Positions 50,401 to 62,800 of a stretch of DNA of 64,000 nucleotides are shown piece after piece; positions within the stretch are counted from its first letter, which is position 1, and each line of letters starts with the position of its first letter. A program made the position numbers and the translations under genes. The notes below the pieces were generated by a model, which saw nothing but the letters and a program-made list of their open reading frames with translations, did not search any database and was not told where the DNA came from. This DNA is from Apis mellifera (Eukaryota > Arthropoda > Insecta > Hymenoptera > Apidae), in NCBI RefSeq assembly GCF_003254395.2, contig NC_037643.1, positions 11,304,963 to 11,368,962 on the forward strand. The letters run 5' to 3'.

Positions 50401-51764
50401 TCCTTTATTTTTCCCCATCTTGGACGCGTTTCTCTTTGTTCTTACATCTTTTTCGCAACGAAATCGGATCGTTGAAAATTGGTGTGCAATGAAGATAAGG
50501 TAAAAAGCGCGGATGGATCAATTGAGTTGGAGGTGACGGTAATCGCGTCGTAAAAATAAAAAAAAATTAATAGCTCCGACCAGTCTCGCCTCGAATAACG
50601 CGTTATTACGAGGCGCTCGTGAGATCGTTCCCCTCGTAATGAATGCCTTTCCCTTCGTTCCAAATGGAGGAATATTTAAAAAAAAAAAAGGAAAGAAAGA
50701 AACATCGGCGTTCCCATTTTTTCGCGGGGATATTCAAATAGTAAGTTTATTGTCGTTGAAACGGTTGCGCGAGCACACCGAGGTCAAGACGGAATCGGCG
50801 CTCTTTCAACGTGTCGCTAATTTTCGTTTTGTCGATTCGAGAGAAACTTCTCTCGAAATTATTGCCGCCTGCGAATTTCACTCGAGACACGTATTACATA
50901 TAATTATATATTCAATTATATACAGGGAAAAGTAACGTTCGTCACGTTTTATTCTTTTCGTGTCTCGCACACATGGACTCGCACTGGTTGCGAAGTTTGT
51001 CGTTTGAACTTTTTTTTTTTTTTGGGAAGACGAAGAATTTCTATTGAAATTGTCGTTTTAAAAATATCCTCGTCATATTTTTCTCGTCTTTTAAAATTTT
51101 AACCGTTGTCGACAATTTAAGTATGTCAGGGAAAAGAAAACATAATTTATATTTAGTTTTCGTACGTAACTTCTTTTGTATAATAATTCTTAAATAAAAG
51201 TTACAGAAAAATTTCATCGAATCGAATTTTACACAACAAAAATGTATAATCGTTTAATTATTATGCCATCGTGATTAAATTATTTCTTTTTTCAAGAATT
51301 ATCATTGAATACATTATCAAATATTCGCATTAAATTCACAAAAATTGTACAGGATTTTCGTAATGGAAATATGTTACATATATCCTCACTTTTTAATTTC
51401 AAAATTAACGATACTTCAAATCATTCTTTCCATCGTTCAATATTCCATCTCGTATGATTTCATACAAGTGTTCCATATAAGCCAAATCACACTGGGGATA
51501 TATTTTCCATTACACCAACCTTAATCTTCTAATAATCTTCCCGACGTTCGATCCTTGGTCTACGCGATACATGATTATTTCGAGGCGACAATGTGTCGTT
51601 GACCGACACTCGAAAGAAGCCTACGCGTATTCCGCACGCATAGCTGACCCCATGTAACCTCGTTCCAAACGAGGAAACGAATGAATGAAGCCGAGCCAGT
51701 CACACTATACTCCTATACTCGAGTACGCACGACTTTGAACGGGTGGCGTCTAGTTTCTACGATG

Positions 51765-52217
51765 GCGCGACAGGAAATCGTTGTTTTAAATTAAGAAACA
51801 ATAACCGTGCGTTGGATCGGGTGGGAGGCGTGTGCACCCCCGCTTTCTTGTGCGGTTATCTACAGTCGTGGAAAGCTCGGTTGGATTATATAGAGTGCAC
51901 AGCTGCGTTCACGATAATAAGCCTTCCTCTCCTCCCCTCCTCCCTCCGCTAATTCGAAAACACGCCAGTGCGCCACTGGGTATATCGCTAATCTCTTCCC
52001 CTTCCTTCTCTCCCCCACCTCCGCTTGTTTTTATACCGGTGGATCGTCTTACGTGAACGAACCTCATCGGTGTTTCTCGGTTTTAAACGAGCGACTCGGT
52101 TTTTTTTTTGTCAGCCACTTGGAGAAGTGCGTTTTCGTATCTACCAAAGCGGCTTACGATCGTTTACGATTCGTTTTACGACGTAGCGTCGTTTTTTTGC
52201 GAGTAAATCACGGAACG
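51765..52217 (+). promoter_or_regulatory. ATG-free block with TATA-like site, possible second promoter
   Basis: No ATG occurs over about 450 bases (51765-52217). A TATATAG word lies at about 51887-51893, and the block is GC- and pyrimidine-rich with TATACCGGTGG at about 52031. The first ATG (52218) opens only seven codons, so a coding start must be elsewhere. It could be a 5' leader or an internal alternative promoter of the gene starting near 42.1 kb. Confidence 0.25.
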
Positions 52218-52333
52218 ATGGATGTTGTACTTGGCACGTAGACAGAGGAGTGTGGTTCGTTCGATTGTGCGGCGTTTCAAGTACGCGGAGGAGGAAAAGA
52301 ATTTGTCGAACGGCTCGATTCGACGCTTGCCGG

Positions 52334-52354
52334 GCTAAGCCGGCCCGGCTTAGC
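52334..52354. other. Perfect 21-base palindrome
   Basis: GCTAAGCCGG (52334-52343) and CCGGCTTAGC (52345-52354) are perfect reverse complements around a single C. It would form a cruciform or hairpin. Confidence 0.8.
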
Positions 52355-53107
52355 AAGAGGGTCTTTCCCCATTTCGTCTCTATTATCGTAGGTCGGAGAA
52401 CGTGGTGGGGTGATGTAGGGATGAGGAACGTGTCGGGAGGGTAGTACGAGTATTCGATAAAATTGTCGGATTTCTATGAACGTGTAGTGATACGCGAAGG
52501 GAATTCTGTCACTGTTCCTTTTTTTTTTTTTTTTATCGTGGAAAATAGGAAGATATGATATACGAAGTAGAATGTGATCGAGATAAAAGATCCTTCGAAA
52601 GGCGTTTATGGCTTCCTTTTATGATCTCGGATTTATGATAGTTTTGCTACCTTATTATTTATCTCTCGAATTTTTTAATAACGCGTCATTAATTTTAAAT
52701 TGTTATTCACGGAATTCAGGAAGATGAAACATCTTTTCCCTTTCTTTCGTGTAATGGATCATGTATCACGCGATACTTTTACTTTTACGATACTTTTACA
52801 GATCGAAACATTTCTGAATCCTTTACTTGAATCCTCGTACGAATTTTCACGATCGAGTTGCCGACGATTGTCTCAAGGAATCGATAAAGGGCACCACAGG
52901 GGAAATCCACTTTATCGGTTTCTTTGAAACGTTCAAACTCGTCATGCCCGCTTTTGTTTGTCGAGGCAGCTCGCGAATTTTATCACCGGCCATAAAGCCT
53001 CGGTATAAAAGCAAAGGATACGAGTGTAACGACACGAGTGGAACGAAAGGCTCCAGCTACCTTGCTTCCCGCGCATGCACACGCGTGTCGCGCGTGTGTG
53101 TATATAC

Positions 53108-53500
53108 AGGCTGATTCAAAAATTCTTCTTGAAACGAATCTGTACACGCGAAAGAAAAAAAAAAGTATTATTAACCCTGAATACGTTATATTTTTCATAT
53201 CGAATCTCAATTATAAAAAATTGAAATTATATGAAATTAACATTTCTTCAATCACGTTCGTCAAAATTATAAAAATTTACAATTATTTATAAAATACTTA
53301 CAAAACGAGTTCTCTATCGACGTTATTAACATCTTCTAAAACATATCTTTATATATATTTTCTTCCACGTGTCTGATATCAGAACTTTCAAGAACTTTCG
53401 ATGACGAAGGAACAATGATGTTCCGAAATTTTCCATTTTGAATTTTTCTTGTTCATTTTTGCGCATTTTCATCGCGTAGCTATTTCTGGATCACCTTATG
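53108..53500. mobile_element. Degenerate TA-flanked MITE-like element
   Basis: The left end is TATATA then CAGGCTGATTCAAAAATT. The right end, read on the opposite strand, is CATAAGGTGATCCAGAAATA, and it is followed by TATA. After one small gap the ends share AGG, TGAT, CA and AAAT in register, which gives imperfect terminal inverted repeats. Both ends abut TA, the target of Tc1/mariner-type insertion. The roughly 390-bp AT-rich interior holds no transposase reading frame, so it is non-autonomous or a deletion relic. Family assignment is inference. Confidence 0.42.
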
Positions 53501-53620
53501 TATAAGGTATAAGGCCTACCTCGCCTCGACGGCATTGTTCCCTACTAGTCGAGTTACGTGCCTCGCGAAGAAGTTTCGCGTTATTTCTGGAATACACGCG
53601 ATATGAAGTCCCGTGTACGG

Positions 53621-53654
53621 AAGCACGCGGGCCGATACCAGGTCTCGCGTGCTT
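53621..53654. other. 9-bp perfect hairpin
   Basis: AAGCACGCG (53621-53629) pairs with CGCGTGCTT (53646-53654) around a 16-base loop. A weaker 6-bp hairpin (CGCGAA/TTCGCG) lies about 45 bases to the left. No tRNA cloverleaf or B-box is present. Confidence 0.6.
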
Positions 53655-54257
53655 GCCGAGCCGACTTGTACGCACGAATCGAGAGACACAGTAGCCGTGT
53701 AGTAGGCCTAGTTGCTTACGTTGAATCTCGTGATGAAACTCGGCCTGGGTTAATTGCATAATCGTGAAATTTCGTGAAATTTCCGTGCACGGATTAGCGA
53801 TGCTTGATATTATCTTTCCGACGATTTTCGTACGATAAGAGAATATTTTACACAAGTTTCGAATCTGATTATTGATTAATTAATCTTTTTCTTCTTTTTT
53901 TTTTTGCGGAGAATTGTGATAAAGTTTCTTATCTTCTATCTTCTAGCTGTGAAGGAAATTAATTAAGTTTCTATGGAGATTAATAACGAGGCTCTGATCT
54001 TTATCTAATAATTTTCCTCGTTAAGGATATAGAAAAGATGGAGAAGGGAGAAAGTTTTGTTACCCAACTTTTGCTTCCCCAGTTTCGTTTTCGAGATGGA
54101 CAAAACATAGCGTGGAATAGCAAAGGATAGTAGAAAGAATGGTTAGATTTTCGGTTAAGTTAGAAATTTAACGTTGGACGTTTTAATATTTTCTTCGAAA
54201 ATGGAGAATTCTTAAAGCGCTCCTTCTATTTATGCGAAAACTACTGCAAACTGCTGC

Positions 54258-54262
54258 ATATG

Positions 54263-54293
<31 letters not shown>

Positions 54294-54297
54294 ATAT
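54258..54297. repeat. TATG/TA dinucleotide repeat
   Basis: Tandem TATATG units pass into a pure TA run, directly visible. Confidence 0.88.
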
Positions 54298-55294
54298 CTC
54301 CATAACTCAAAATCTCGAGGTTAAATGGAACAAATGTTCGTTTGAACGAGTTTCTGCGCCTGGAATGATAAATTGGAAAGGATTCAGTTTACAAGGGGGG
54401 GAACAAATTAAACGGAGTGTTAGAACCGCGCGAGTATCGCAATAGTTTTGTAAAATACAACAACGATCGTTCTCGCCGCTTTTAAAAAAATTCACCCGTA
54501 GTATCGTTCACGAGTAAAATGGATGTCATTAGTCTACATGTATATCTACGTGTGTACAGAGCAGGTTTCAAACGTCGAAGGAAGGAAATAAGCTTGTACG
54601 CGAGAGATATTATCGATGTATAGGTAGATCTCGCTTGTTTTCCAATTCGTCACACTTGGAAGGCGAAGCCTAGAATAATTTACCGTACACGTACGTATAC
54701 GCTCAATTTTTTTCTTCTTCTTCTTCTTCTTTCTTCTTTCTCTTTTTTTTTCCTCTCTCCATCATTTCTCGAGTATCGAGCGTAGTATAAATTTTACATT
54801 ATACTTCGACGTCATTAAAAGTCGTAACCGTATAATTAGCTGTAGAAAACGCGTATATTGCTATTCAGTCACATTTTATTGCACACATTCCTCGAAGCAA
54901 TATTATCTCGATATTACATTGTCAATAACGATTCTCTGAAATAACAGTCGGTTATTCTTTGATGTTTCCATCTTTCTATGTATCGACCGTTTTTTTTCCA
55001 CCTTTTCCGTTTTTTAATTTTTCTCAGATTTATCGAAAGATAAAGAGTCTCCGTTTCCCCTTTATCTTCCACGATTGTTTTTCTTCTATCCTCCTCTTTC
55101 TTAGACGTTGCAAAACGCGTTTGATCCTCGAGTTTTCTTATCGCGACGTCTCCTCTCGAAAGTCCATCAATATCGCCCCTAAGATGCTGTCCCACACCCC
55201 ACTCTCCCTCCTTGTCCCATTACCGCCTTTATCCCCGAAACAATTTCTTTGATAATCTTTTACACGGATCCTCCGCTGCAGAGGAACCCCGCTC

Positions 55295-55330
55295 GCTCCC
55301 CTTGGTAATTGGCCCAGGGGGAAGGGGAGC
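55295..55330. other. 9-bp perfect hairpin
   Basis: GCTCCCCTT (55295-55303) pairs with AAGGGGAGC (55322-55330). The loop itself contains AATTGGC, which can pair with GCCAATT just outside, so two alternative folds compete. Confidence 0.6.
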
Positions 55331-56215
55331 CAATTATTCATGTTCGTGTTGCTGCTCACCGATGGACGATGATTAATGATATGACGTTACGTTACGCCGC
55401 GCCAGACTTCGATTTACCTCGCTTGTCCCGCTCGTTACGTATCACGTATTATCAGCGATATTTGTTTCATCGTATCTCGCATAGAGAAGAAGATATCTGA
55501 AGGCGTTTCAGATTCGAATCGATTCGAACGTTGTTTAATTCAGAATATATTCGATGTATCGTTTGAACGATTATTGAATACGCGTATCGAAATGCAAATT
55601 ATATCCTCATTTATATAAAAGTGTATCGATAGATACGTTTTTTTTCTTATTTAAGAGATTACACGAAATTTATGCCTGCGAGATACCTGGCCAACGAGAT
55701 AAATGCGATCTAAATTCGAAATAGAGTTTTGGATAGGCAAAGTCACAACCAATCATCTGTCAGTGTCACGTTGCCTATTCGAGATCGTGGTCCACGATCG
55801 GAATATCCGATATCGTTGGAAACTTGTTGGATACAGACACACACATATACATATTTCTTGGTGTTTAATTTAATTCAATCGAGGTATATGCATAGATATC
55901 CATCGAATTATTCCAAGATTCCTTTCGAAAAAGGTAGTATATAATATAAAATATTTTCCGAAAGGAAATATTATTAACATCCGGTGATCCCTACTACCTG
56001 ATCGAGATCGATATTAAATCCATCCATACCCGTACGTCAATCTCTATTATGTAAACAAGGAATTTATTAATAGCAAATTGAGTCAATATTACATCGTATG
56101 AAATAGCTGTTAAATTGATCTTTTAACTCTCGAAAATTTATCGTCAAAGGATATCACGTTAAACCAATATCTGCCCGGTATGAAATTTCATCCATAATAG
56201 CTTTTACGGATTAAA

Positions 56216-56863
56216 TTATCGCGTTACACGTATGACAAAAAATGAAGAAAAAATTAACACTTTTTTTCTTTCCACCATTCCATAAAACATCTCTCGCTGT
56301 TTCAAAAAAAAGAAAACGATAAACTTATTCTCCCTCTCTGCTGAATAATAATCTATAAAGGAAGCGTGCCCCCATTGCCAAGGTAATCCCATTGCTAATA
56401 ATATACACATTGATCGATATAACAGCGAAGCGGGGCCCGTTTGGAGTCGTGACAACGGCAAGTCGTGGAATCCGGCTGACCGCTTGTTCCGACAGCAATC
56501 TACCGTCATTACCGGCATCACAGAGAGCTCGTTAGTCTCATTTATATTCACGTTGCTCGAGTACAACTTATGCCCGCGAAGTAGACGAGGAAGTTTCGCC
56601 ACGGCTCTCTGTATAAGTTCGCTCTTGTCCCTCGTTCGGGCCTTCAGCCGACGAAGTACGCCACTCCGTACGCCCTTCCGCACGCTCTTCGCGTATAAAC
56701 TTTCCACCGGGGTGGTAATGCACGCTTTTAACGAAACAACCGCGTCTCCCTGTTTGTTCGTTTGGTCAAGCGGCGGATCCCTGCCCGAAATCGTGTTAAT
56801 TGGAAGGAAGAGGATTGTTGTTCGAACGATTGAAATTTGATTGAATTTGATTGAAATTTTCAT
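56216..56863 (-). other. Long unspliced ORF (215 codons), unrecognised
   Basis: The first true ATG is at 56861-56863 on the minus strand and the stop is at 56216. This is the longest uninterrupted ORF in the window that does not rest on a microsatellite. The N-terminal third is mixed. The centre is strongly basic (SVRKGVRSGVLRRLKARTR). The last part holds a weak hydrophobic segment and an aromatic end. An ORF of this length is near what chance gives once in a window this size with local GC near 50 percent. I see no motif, leader or poly(A) logic. Confidence 0.18.
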
Positions 56864-56869
56864 TTTCAC

Positions 56870-59800
56870 GCGATGAATTATAGTATTTTTATTACTTAAA
56901 ATTATGAGGAAGGATGAAATTCGAAAATGGACGAATTGAAAGATTGTAAAATTTTAGTACCGTTATTCGAGAGAGTAATATTCGTGGTGTAGTTAATATA
57001 TTTGTGGTGTAGTTTCGAAGGATTATGTGTTTTCGAAATATATACGGATCTGTCGCAGGGAACGTTAGCAGGAGGGTGCACGCACTTTGATTATTTCACA
57101 CGATTGTATACGCGTTCTCTCCCTGTTCTCTTCTCTCTACCTATCTGCTTTGGATTTCCCCAGGGCCTTGACGCAGCTATAATTGATAGAACGTTGGCTG
57201 GATACCGATTTCACAGAACAATTCGGCAACTCGACACGCAAACAGAGTGAAATTAGTGAACGTAGGGAATTTTCGGGCTGTTTCTCTCGGATTACTTGGT
57301 TCGGTGCCGTTTAAATTAGGCGATACTTTAACCCCTTGGCATATATGCATAAGGAATTTATTTATAAAATGGGTGTTTAAGAGAGGCTGTCTCAATTTTC
57401 TTTCTTATTCTAATCATTGGAGATTTTGCTTAATTGGGAAATTGCAAATTTTTTACGCGGGAATATCTCCTATGATATCGCTTTATTATTTGTGAATAAA
57501 ATGCGCAAATAAGAATTCAGCTCGTTAAAATTAACAAGAATTTTCACAAAAATTATCCTTCAACTCGCGTTTTCAAAGAGAAATCCCGGAATACCATTTA
57601 CAAACGCTTTTTCCTCGTTTCGCGGAGCACGAAATTTATTCCACCGCTTGAAAACCAGAAATCACAAGTATGCCATAGTATTTTTACCCGGTGTACAAAT
57701 TACCTTACGAAACTTCTTCTCCGAAAGGAAAATATATTCTAAAATATAAAAAACCTATTCAAAAAAATAATCACAATAATTAATTAGAAAGAGGAATCGA
57801 TCGATATCGGCCCTCGACGAGGATGACGAGCGGAAAAAAATAGGAAATTCATCCCGAAAAGATTAACAACCGGCGTAATTCCGTACCAAAATGAACATAA
57901 AGTAACCGATTCATCCACACACACATATATATATGTATACTATTCTTAGCGTGCAAGCAATTTAATCGTCGTCGAGCATCCGTAGCTTCTCTATTTGCAA
58001 TAAACAAGGATCCATCGTTCACGAAGATTTCGCGTCGAGCCACCCTCCCTCCTCTGCGTTGAGACGAGTCGAGGCAATATTCGCGAGTCAGGGAAGGCAG
58101 CTCGCCACCCCTGAAACGAGGGTGGCGTTCCTTTATTGTTCCCGAATGTGCCGGACCTCGACGGTGTTTATCACCGCCTGTGCACCCTTCTCGTATCTTG
58201 TTAAGGGAGCCACCGACCCCCCAGCACGATGATTCACTCGTGCATCGACCACCCCCTCGTGGATAAGGGGCGAGCAGGCGAAGGTTTGTGCGTTTATACA
58301 CGTACGAGTGCAACTCCCATCCGTAACAAAACGAAAGGAAATTGCTGCGAAAGTTACCCCTCGGCCGATCTTCTCTTGACCCTCCCCTTTTTGCGTCGTT
58401 CACGATGCTCCCCAAATGCTCTGGATATATCGCCACGTGGTGGAGATGCTTGGGTGGCCGAATCGCATTTGAATTTGGGGTGGGTTTACTTGTTTCGATC
58501 GTAAGTTTGGTTTTTCTCTCCTTCTTTTCGTTTATTTTTTTGATTTCGGGGAGGCTTTTTTAGAACTCGAGTGGAGAGGATTAGGTATCTTATATTCGAG
58601 GGTGAATTTTTCGTGGAAAGTTTGGAAAAGTATAATTTGGAGAATTAAAGAAGATGGGATTGAAGAATATTTTTTAAATCTTTTAATTTTCTTCTCTCTA
58701 ATTTTTCTTTTCTTCTTCTCTAATTTTTTAAATCGATTTTCGTTCGAAATCGTAGATAAAGGATCCGAGATAGAAAGAAAAGGATTTAAAACTCGTTTGA
58801 TATCTCTGAATGAAAATTAATAAGAATAAGATGCAATATTTCTCTAAAAAATATTTACATCCATGAATACAGGAAACAAATGAATAAGGATGTGAAACTT
58901 TAACGAGATTCGTCAATCGGATCGCTAAATCGGTATCTCAACTTTGGCTCGTCCATCAACCGACTATCTCACCGATTAAGCTATCTAGGTCAACGACAGA
59001 TTCTTCCTTCGTAAGCCTGACATTTGAAAATTAGCTACCGCCTACGGATTCCTGTGTCGGTTTAACGAACGGTTTCCCTCCTCCCTCTCCTCCGGTAATT
59101 TAAATCCATCAGCCTCGATGGAAGGATCTATGAAAAACTTTCTGGAGGATATTTAAATCAGATATTTAAATCCCTCCATCAATCGCGTTTTCCCGATCCT
59201 AAACGTCAACCTTGATCCTTTCAACGCGAAAAATTCGGGAACGAAGCTCGTTTCTCGTTGCGAGAAGCGAACGACGACGTTATGGCTGTAATTCATGGTT
59301 GGTAGTATTAAGGTAGCGTGAGACGCGGCATAAGCTGCGGCAACGTGATTCCAGTGAATGGTGCACGGTTTCCGTTTTATATAGGCGTCCAGGGGAGTCT
59401 CGTAACCGGTGGTAAAATTAGAAGCAAATTTATTCCGGGGGACAAAAATAAGCGGAAAATATGGAAATCGGTATTTTAAGAAAGGATCGAGTTTAATCCA
59501 GAGAATTAAACGACAAATATATTTATCCTCAAGGGAGATCTCAAATGTGAAGCATTTATACTTTTACTATAATTTTAATTTTGATAAATCGATCTTTCGT
59601 CTCGATTTAAATCGAACGATTAATGTAACTTTCTCGATGCACAATAATCAATCCTCTTTGTCAACTGTTCAAGCTTACAAAATTCACGAGTATTTTTCGA
59701 GCTTTCCATTTACTTTTCTTTCTGCTCCATCAGATGCCCTATATATATATATACTCGGTGATTGCAAAACGTCGCTCGTGCTTTCACCCCTTCTCTCTCT

Positions 59801-62800
59801 CTCTCTCTCTCTCAAATGTCCCCCACGCATTGCATCGCTGTACCGCTTTGTCCGCAATCGCGACAAAAGCGTTTTGTTCGATCGCCGCGCAAAATCCCAC
59901 CCCACGTTTATTATAATACGCATTCCTTCTCCTCGCTCCGATTCTCGCCGCTTTCGAGAGACGACAGATGCGTCGTCTGGAAGGAATAAAACTGGCGATC
60001 CGTGACACGACGCGACGATTTGATTTATGTGGCCGGGAACCAATGTTTTCGACGTCTCGCGGGAGATGGAAAGTAAATGGATGGGAAGAGACGTCGGAGA
60101 GGTCTGATTTCGTTGTTATTGGTCTCTCTCTTTCTCTTTCTTTCTATTTGAGAATGAAGCGATAATGGAGAGTGGAATCTTTCGAGATTTCAGCTTAACT
60201 TTCGATGTACCAAAGTGTACAAATAGAAAATAACGAGGTAAGGAAATTTTTTTAACAAAGAAATTATTTACGATGTTATATTTTAAAGATTGGAATTGAA
60301 TACAATAGGAGGATTAATTGGGAAAAGATAAAGATTGGTGTTGGATATTTAATTATCTTTACGTTAATTCCATCGTATCGGAGATACCATTAAACGATAC
60401 GAGTAAAACTGTTAAAAGCTAGCGAGCTATTTTATCTCTGTAATTAAGATCTAATTCTTTCAAGGCGTGTTATTATGAATTTTTACGATACGAATATATA
60501 AACAGAATATACACACACAAGCGCTTGCAGAAAGATTGAAGCAATTAAAAGTTACGAGTCAAAGAGTCACCGCTAAGTATAGATCACTCTCGCAGTTAAA
60601 GAAATAGAGCAAATGCTCGAAAGAGGGAACTTTAAATTCTTCGGGCTGATTAACATAGCGGATCTATAAAAACGGTTTCCATTCGCAACTCGTAAAAGAA
60701 TTATTTCAACACGTCGAGTCGACCAAATATCTAAAACTTGAATAATTCTCCCCTTCCCTCCCGTATATTCACAACGAACTAAGGTCAGGAATATTTGAAA
60801 AGGAGGTGTATAGAATTGGCGATGCGCCAGTCGTCCGGGCCCGGAAACGTGGCTAAATTAATTGATATCGACGTGCCAGAATTTCGCGAGAATAGCGCCA
60901 TTCCTATCGCCAACCCTTTCCAACTCCGCCACTTTGCATAAGGATAGCTTGTTTACCACCGAATAATACCAGCTCGTGCCTCTTTCAACGGGTTTAACAG
61001 CACAGTTGCTCGAATCACATTCTATTAGAAACGATAGTTATATATATATCCGTGTAATTCTTTCTATCTCGATCGATCATCGAGCAGATTTGTCGATCAG
61101 CTCACGACAAAGATAAATACAAGGATTTACGTGATCGACTGCCCGTTTTCTGCATTTATTATTGCGGCCATTGTGTGTATATTACGAGGCATTTGGTTCA
61201 TCAATCTAAACGCAAGCAATTTTCCTCGAATCCATACAATATGTAACGGGGCCGCCTTATCTGTCGAAGCGTAAGTGCTGTTGCGTGGAATTTATTGTGA
61301 CGCGATCCAATAATAAAAACGAAGGAGATGACGGAGGTTTAGTCGGGCGAGATAAGTTTTTTCGTCTTCTCTCGTTTCTCGCGAAATATCAACAAATCGA
61401 CCTCTTCGATCTTAAACCGCTTACTTGTCATTCCAATATCATCACAATTTCACTTTTGTGCCGAATTTCAATGCTTCTTTTAAAATTATTTTATACACAA
61501 CATTCTTCACGCGATTAATCAATTCCATCATTCGTTTTATACCTCGATATACGTTCAATATTTCCCGAAAAATCGTTAATAATAATTTATCGATCATTGA
61601 CTGTAAGTATGCAAAGTGAAGATCGAGACATCGATCATCCGTAATCATTGAAACCGACGCGTTACAACACGTTGACGTTGTTTCGTGCATCGTTACAAGC
61701 TCGTAGATCGAGATTGTGTCACAAGGAATTTTCGTACTCAAGTTCAAGAGAAGAATCTTATCTTCTGATCGAGTGCTGCCTCTTTTTCCAAGAGCAAAAT
61801 TAATATCCAATCCAATTTCGTTACATCGAAATTCTTGCAATTTCTCACAACATTCCACAACATCATTTACAACGTAATCCCGGTTCACGATCGGAGAAAC
61901 AAGGTGGAGAAGTAATTAAGAGGAAGTAGATCTTAAATTAACAACTCAACTTAGGAAACCGAATTTCGAACGCCTCTATTGTTGACGACTCCTCCACCTT
62001 GCTGCTCCAAACTTCCTTTTTATTTTTACATTTTTACATTTTTCGAAAAACTTGGCGACGATTTGGCAGACGTGAGGGAGAAAAAGCGTGACTTTTTAAA
62101 CAAAAGTAATCGTCGAGATTTACAGTTGCACTCAGCGAGTTGTTTCGGGTTGTTTTGGCCAGGAATTTGTCGTGGCGGAGGCGTGTCGAGCCATCTTTTC
62201 ATAAGACGCATGAGACATTAACGCTTTGGGAACCTCTCCGACCGACCGAATTCGATCGTGGTTGCTGGTCTCCGGAGAGAATTTGCGCGGAGGGATGTTG
62301 CGAGTGTGCCGCGTTTTCGATGGTTAATGTTAACGAGGAACGATGGTGGTTTCCACGTCGTAAACAAATTTCGGTGATCTGTTTCGTAATTGTCGTTTAA
62401 TCTTCATTAATTATATAATATAAATTAGTTGATAAATTTAGAATTTTGGAAACAGTTATATTTTTGTGCGAAAAAGAATTATTTTGACGAGGAGGAAAGT
62501 GATCATTTTAATTAATTCAATTTTAGTATATTTTATTATTCGTTAAATTTAATATGTGATAATTTGTGTTAACATTAAAGTTTCATAAAATTAGAAATAT
62601 TAGGCGTAAAGAATTATTTATTAAATATTCAATAATTCGGAAGAATTATAGACAACGTATATTGTTTTAATCTCTTTTATCCCGTTTTTTCTCTCTCGAG
62701 GGATAATCATCGACGCGGTGGAAATCTGGCAAAAATTGGCGCGCGATAATGGCGGTCAATTGCGGGATTGAAAAATATTTGCCACGTCGGGTGGTATCGG

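Larger units (their letters stand above)
42536..53107. other. Probable first intron of the plus-strand gene; no supported exon
   Basis: Mostly AT-rich DNA. It contains a 20-base T run (43093-43112), very AT-rich sequence at 44000-45300 with a 95-codon ORF (44274-44561), a minus-strand membrane-protein-like ORF (47221-47577) and a second ATG-free block (51765-52217). If the leader exon ending at 42535 is real, everything to the right up to its next exon is intronic. Confidence 0.35.
53501..56215. other. Non-coding stretch right of the MITE-like element
   Basis: A GC-richer block at 53520-53760 has a 9-bp hairpin (53621-53654) and a minus-strand 87-codon ORF starting MQLTQAEFHHEIQR at about 53760, with no splice support. 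A TA/TG dinucleotide run is at 54258-54297, CTT runs are at about 54708-54750, and a hairpin is at 55295-55330. No gene is supported. Confidence 0.4.

Noticed and set aside
57849..58436. 195-codon minus-strand ORF
   Set aside because: No ATG start, GC-rich low-information composition, and it lies opposite other open frames.
59409..60005. 198-codon plus-strand ORF
   Set aside because: It starts on GTG and is carried through a TA run and a CT microsatellite; the composition changes abruptly along its length.
61442..61888. 148-codon minus-strand open frame, protein-like in parts
   Set aside because: No ATG near the start, no acceptor at the open end, and no motif. Kept out of the gene list although composition is ordinary.
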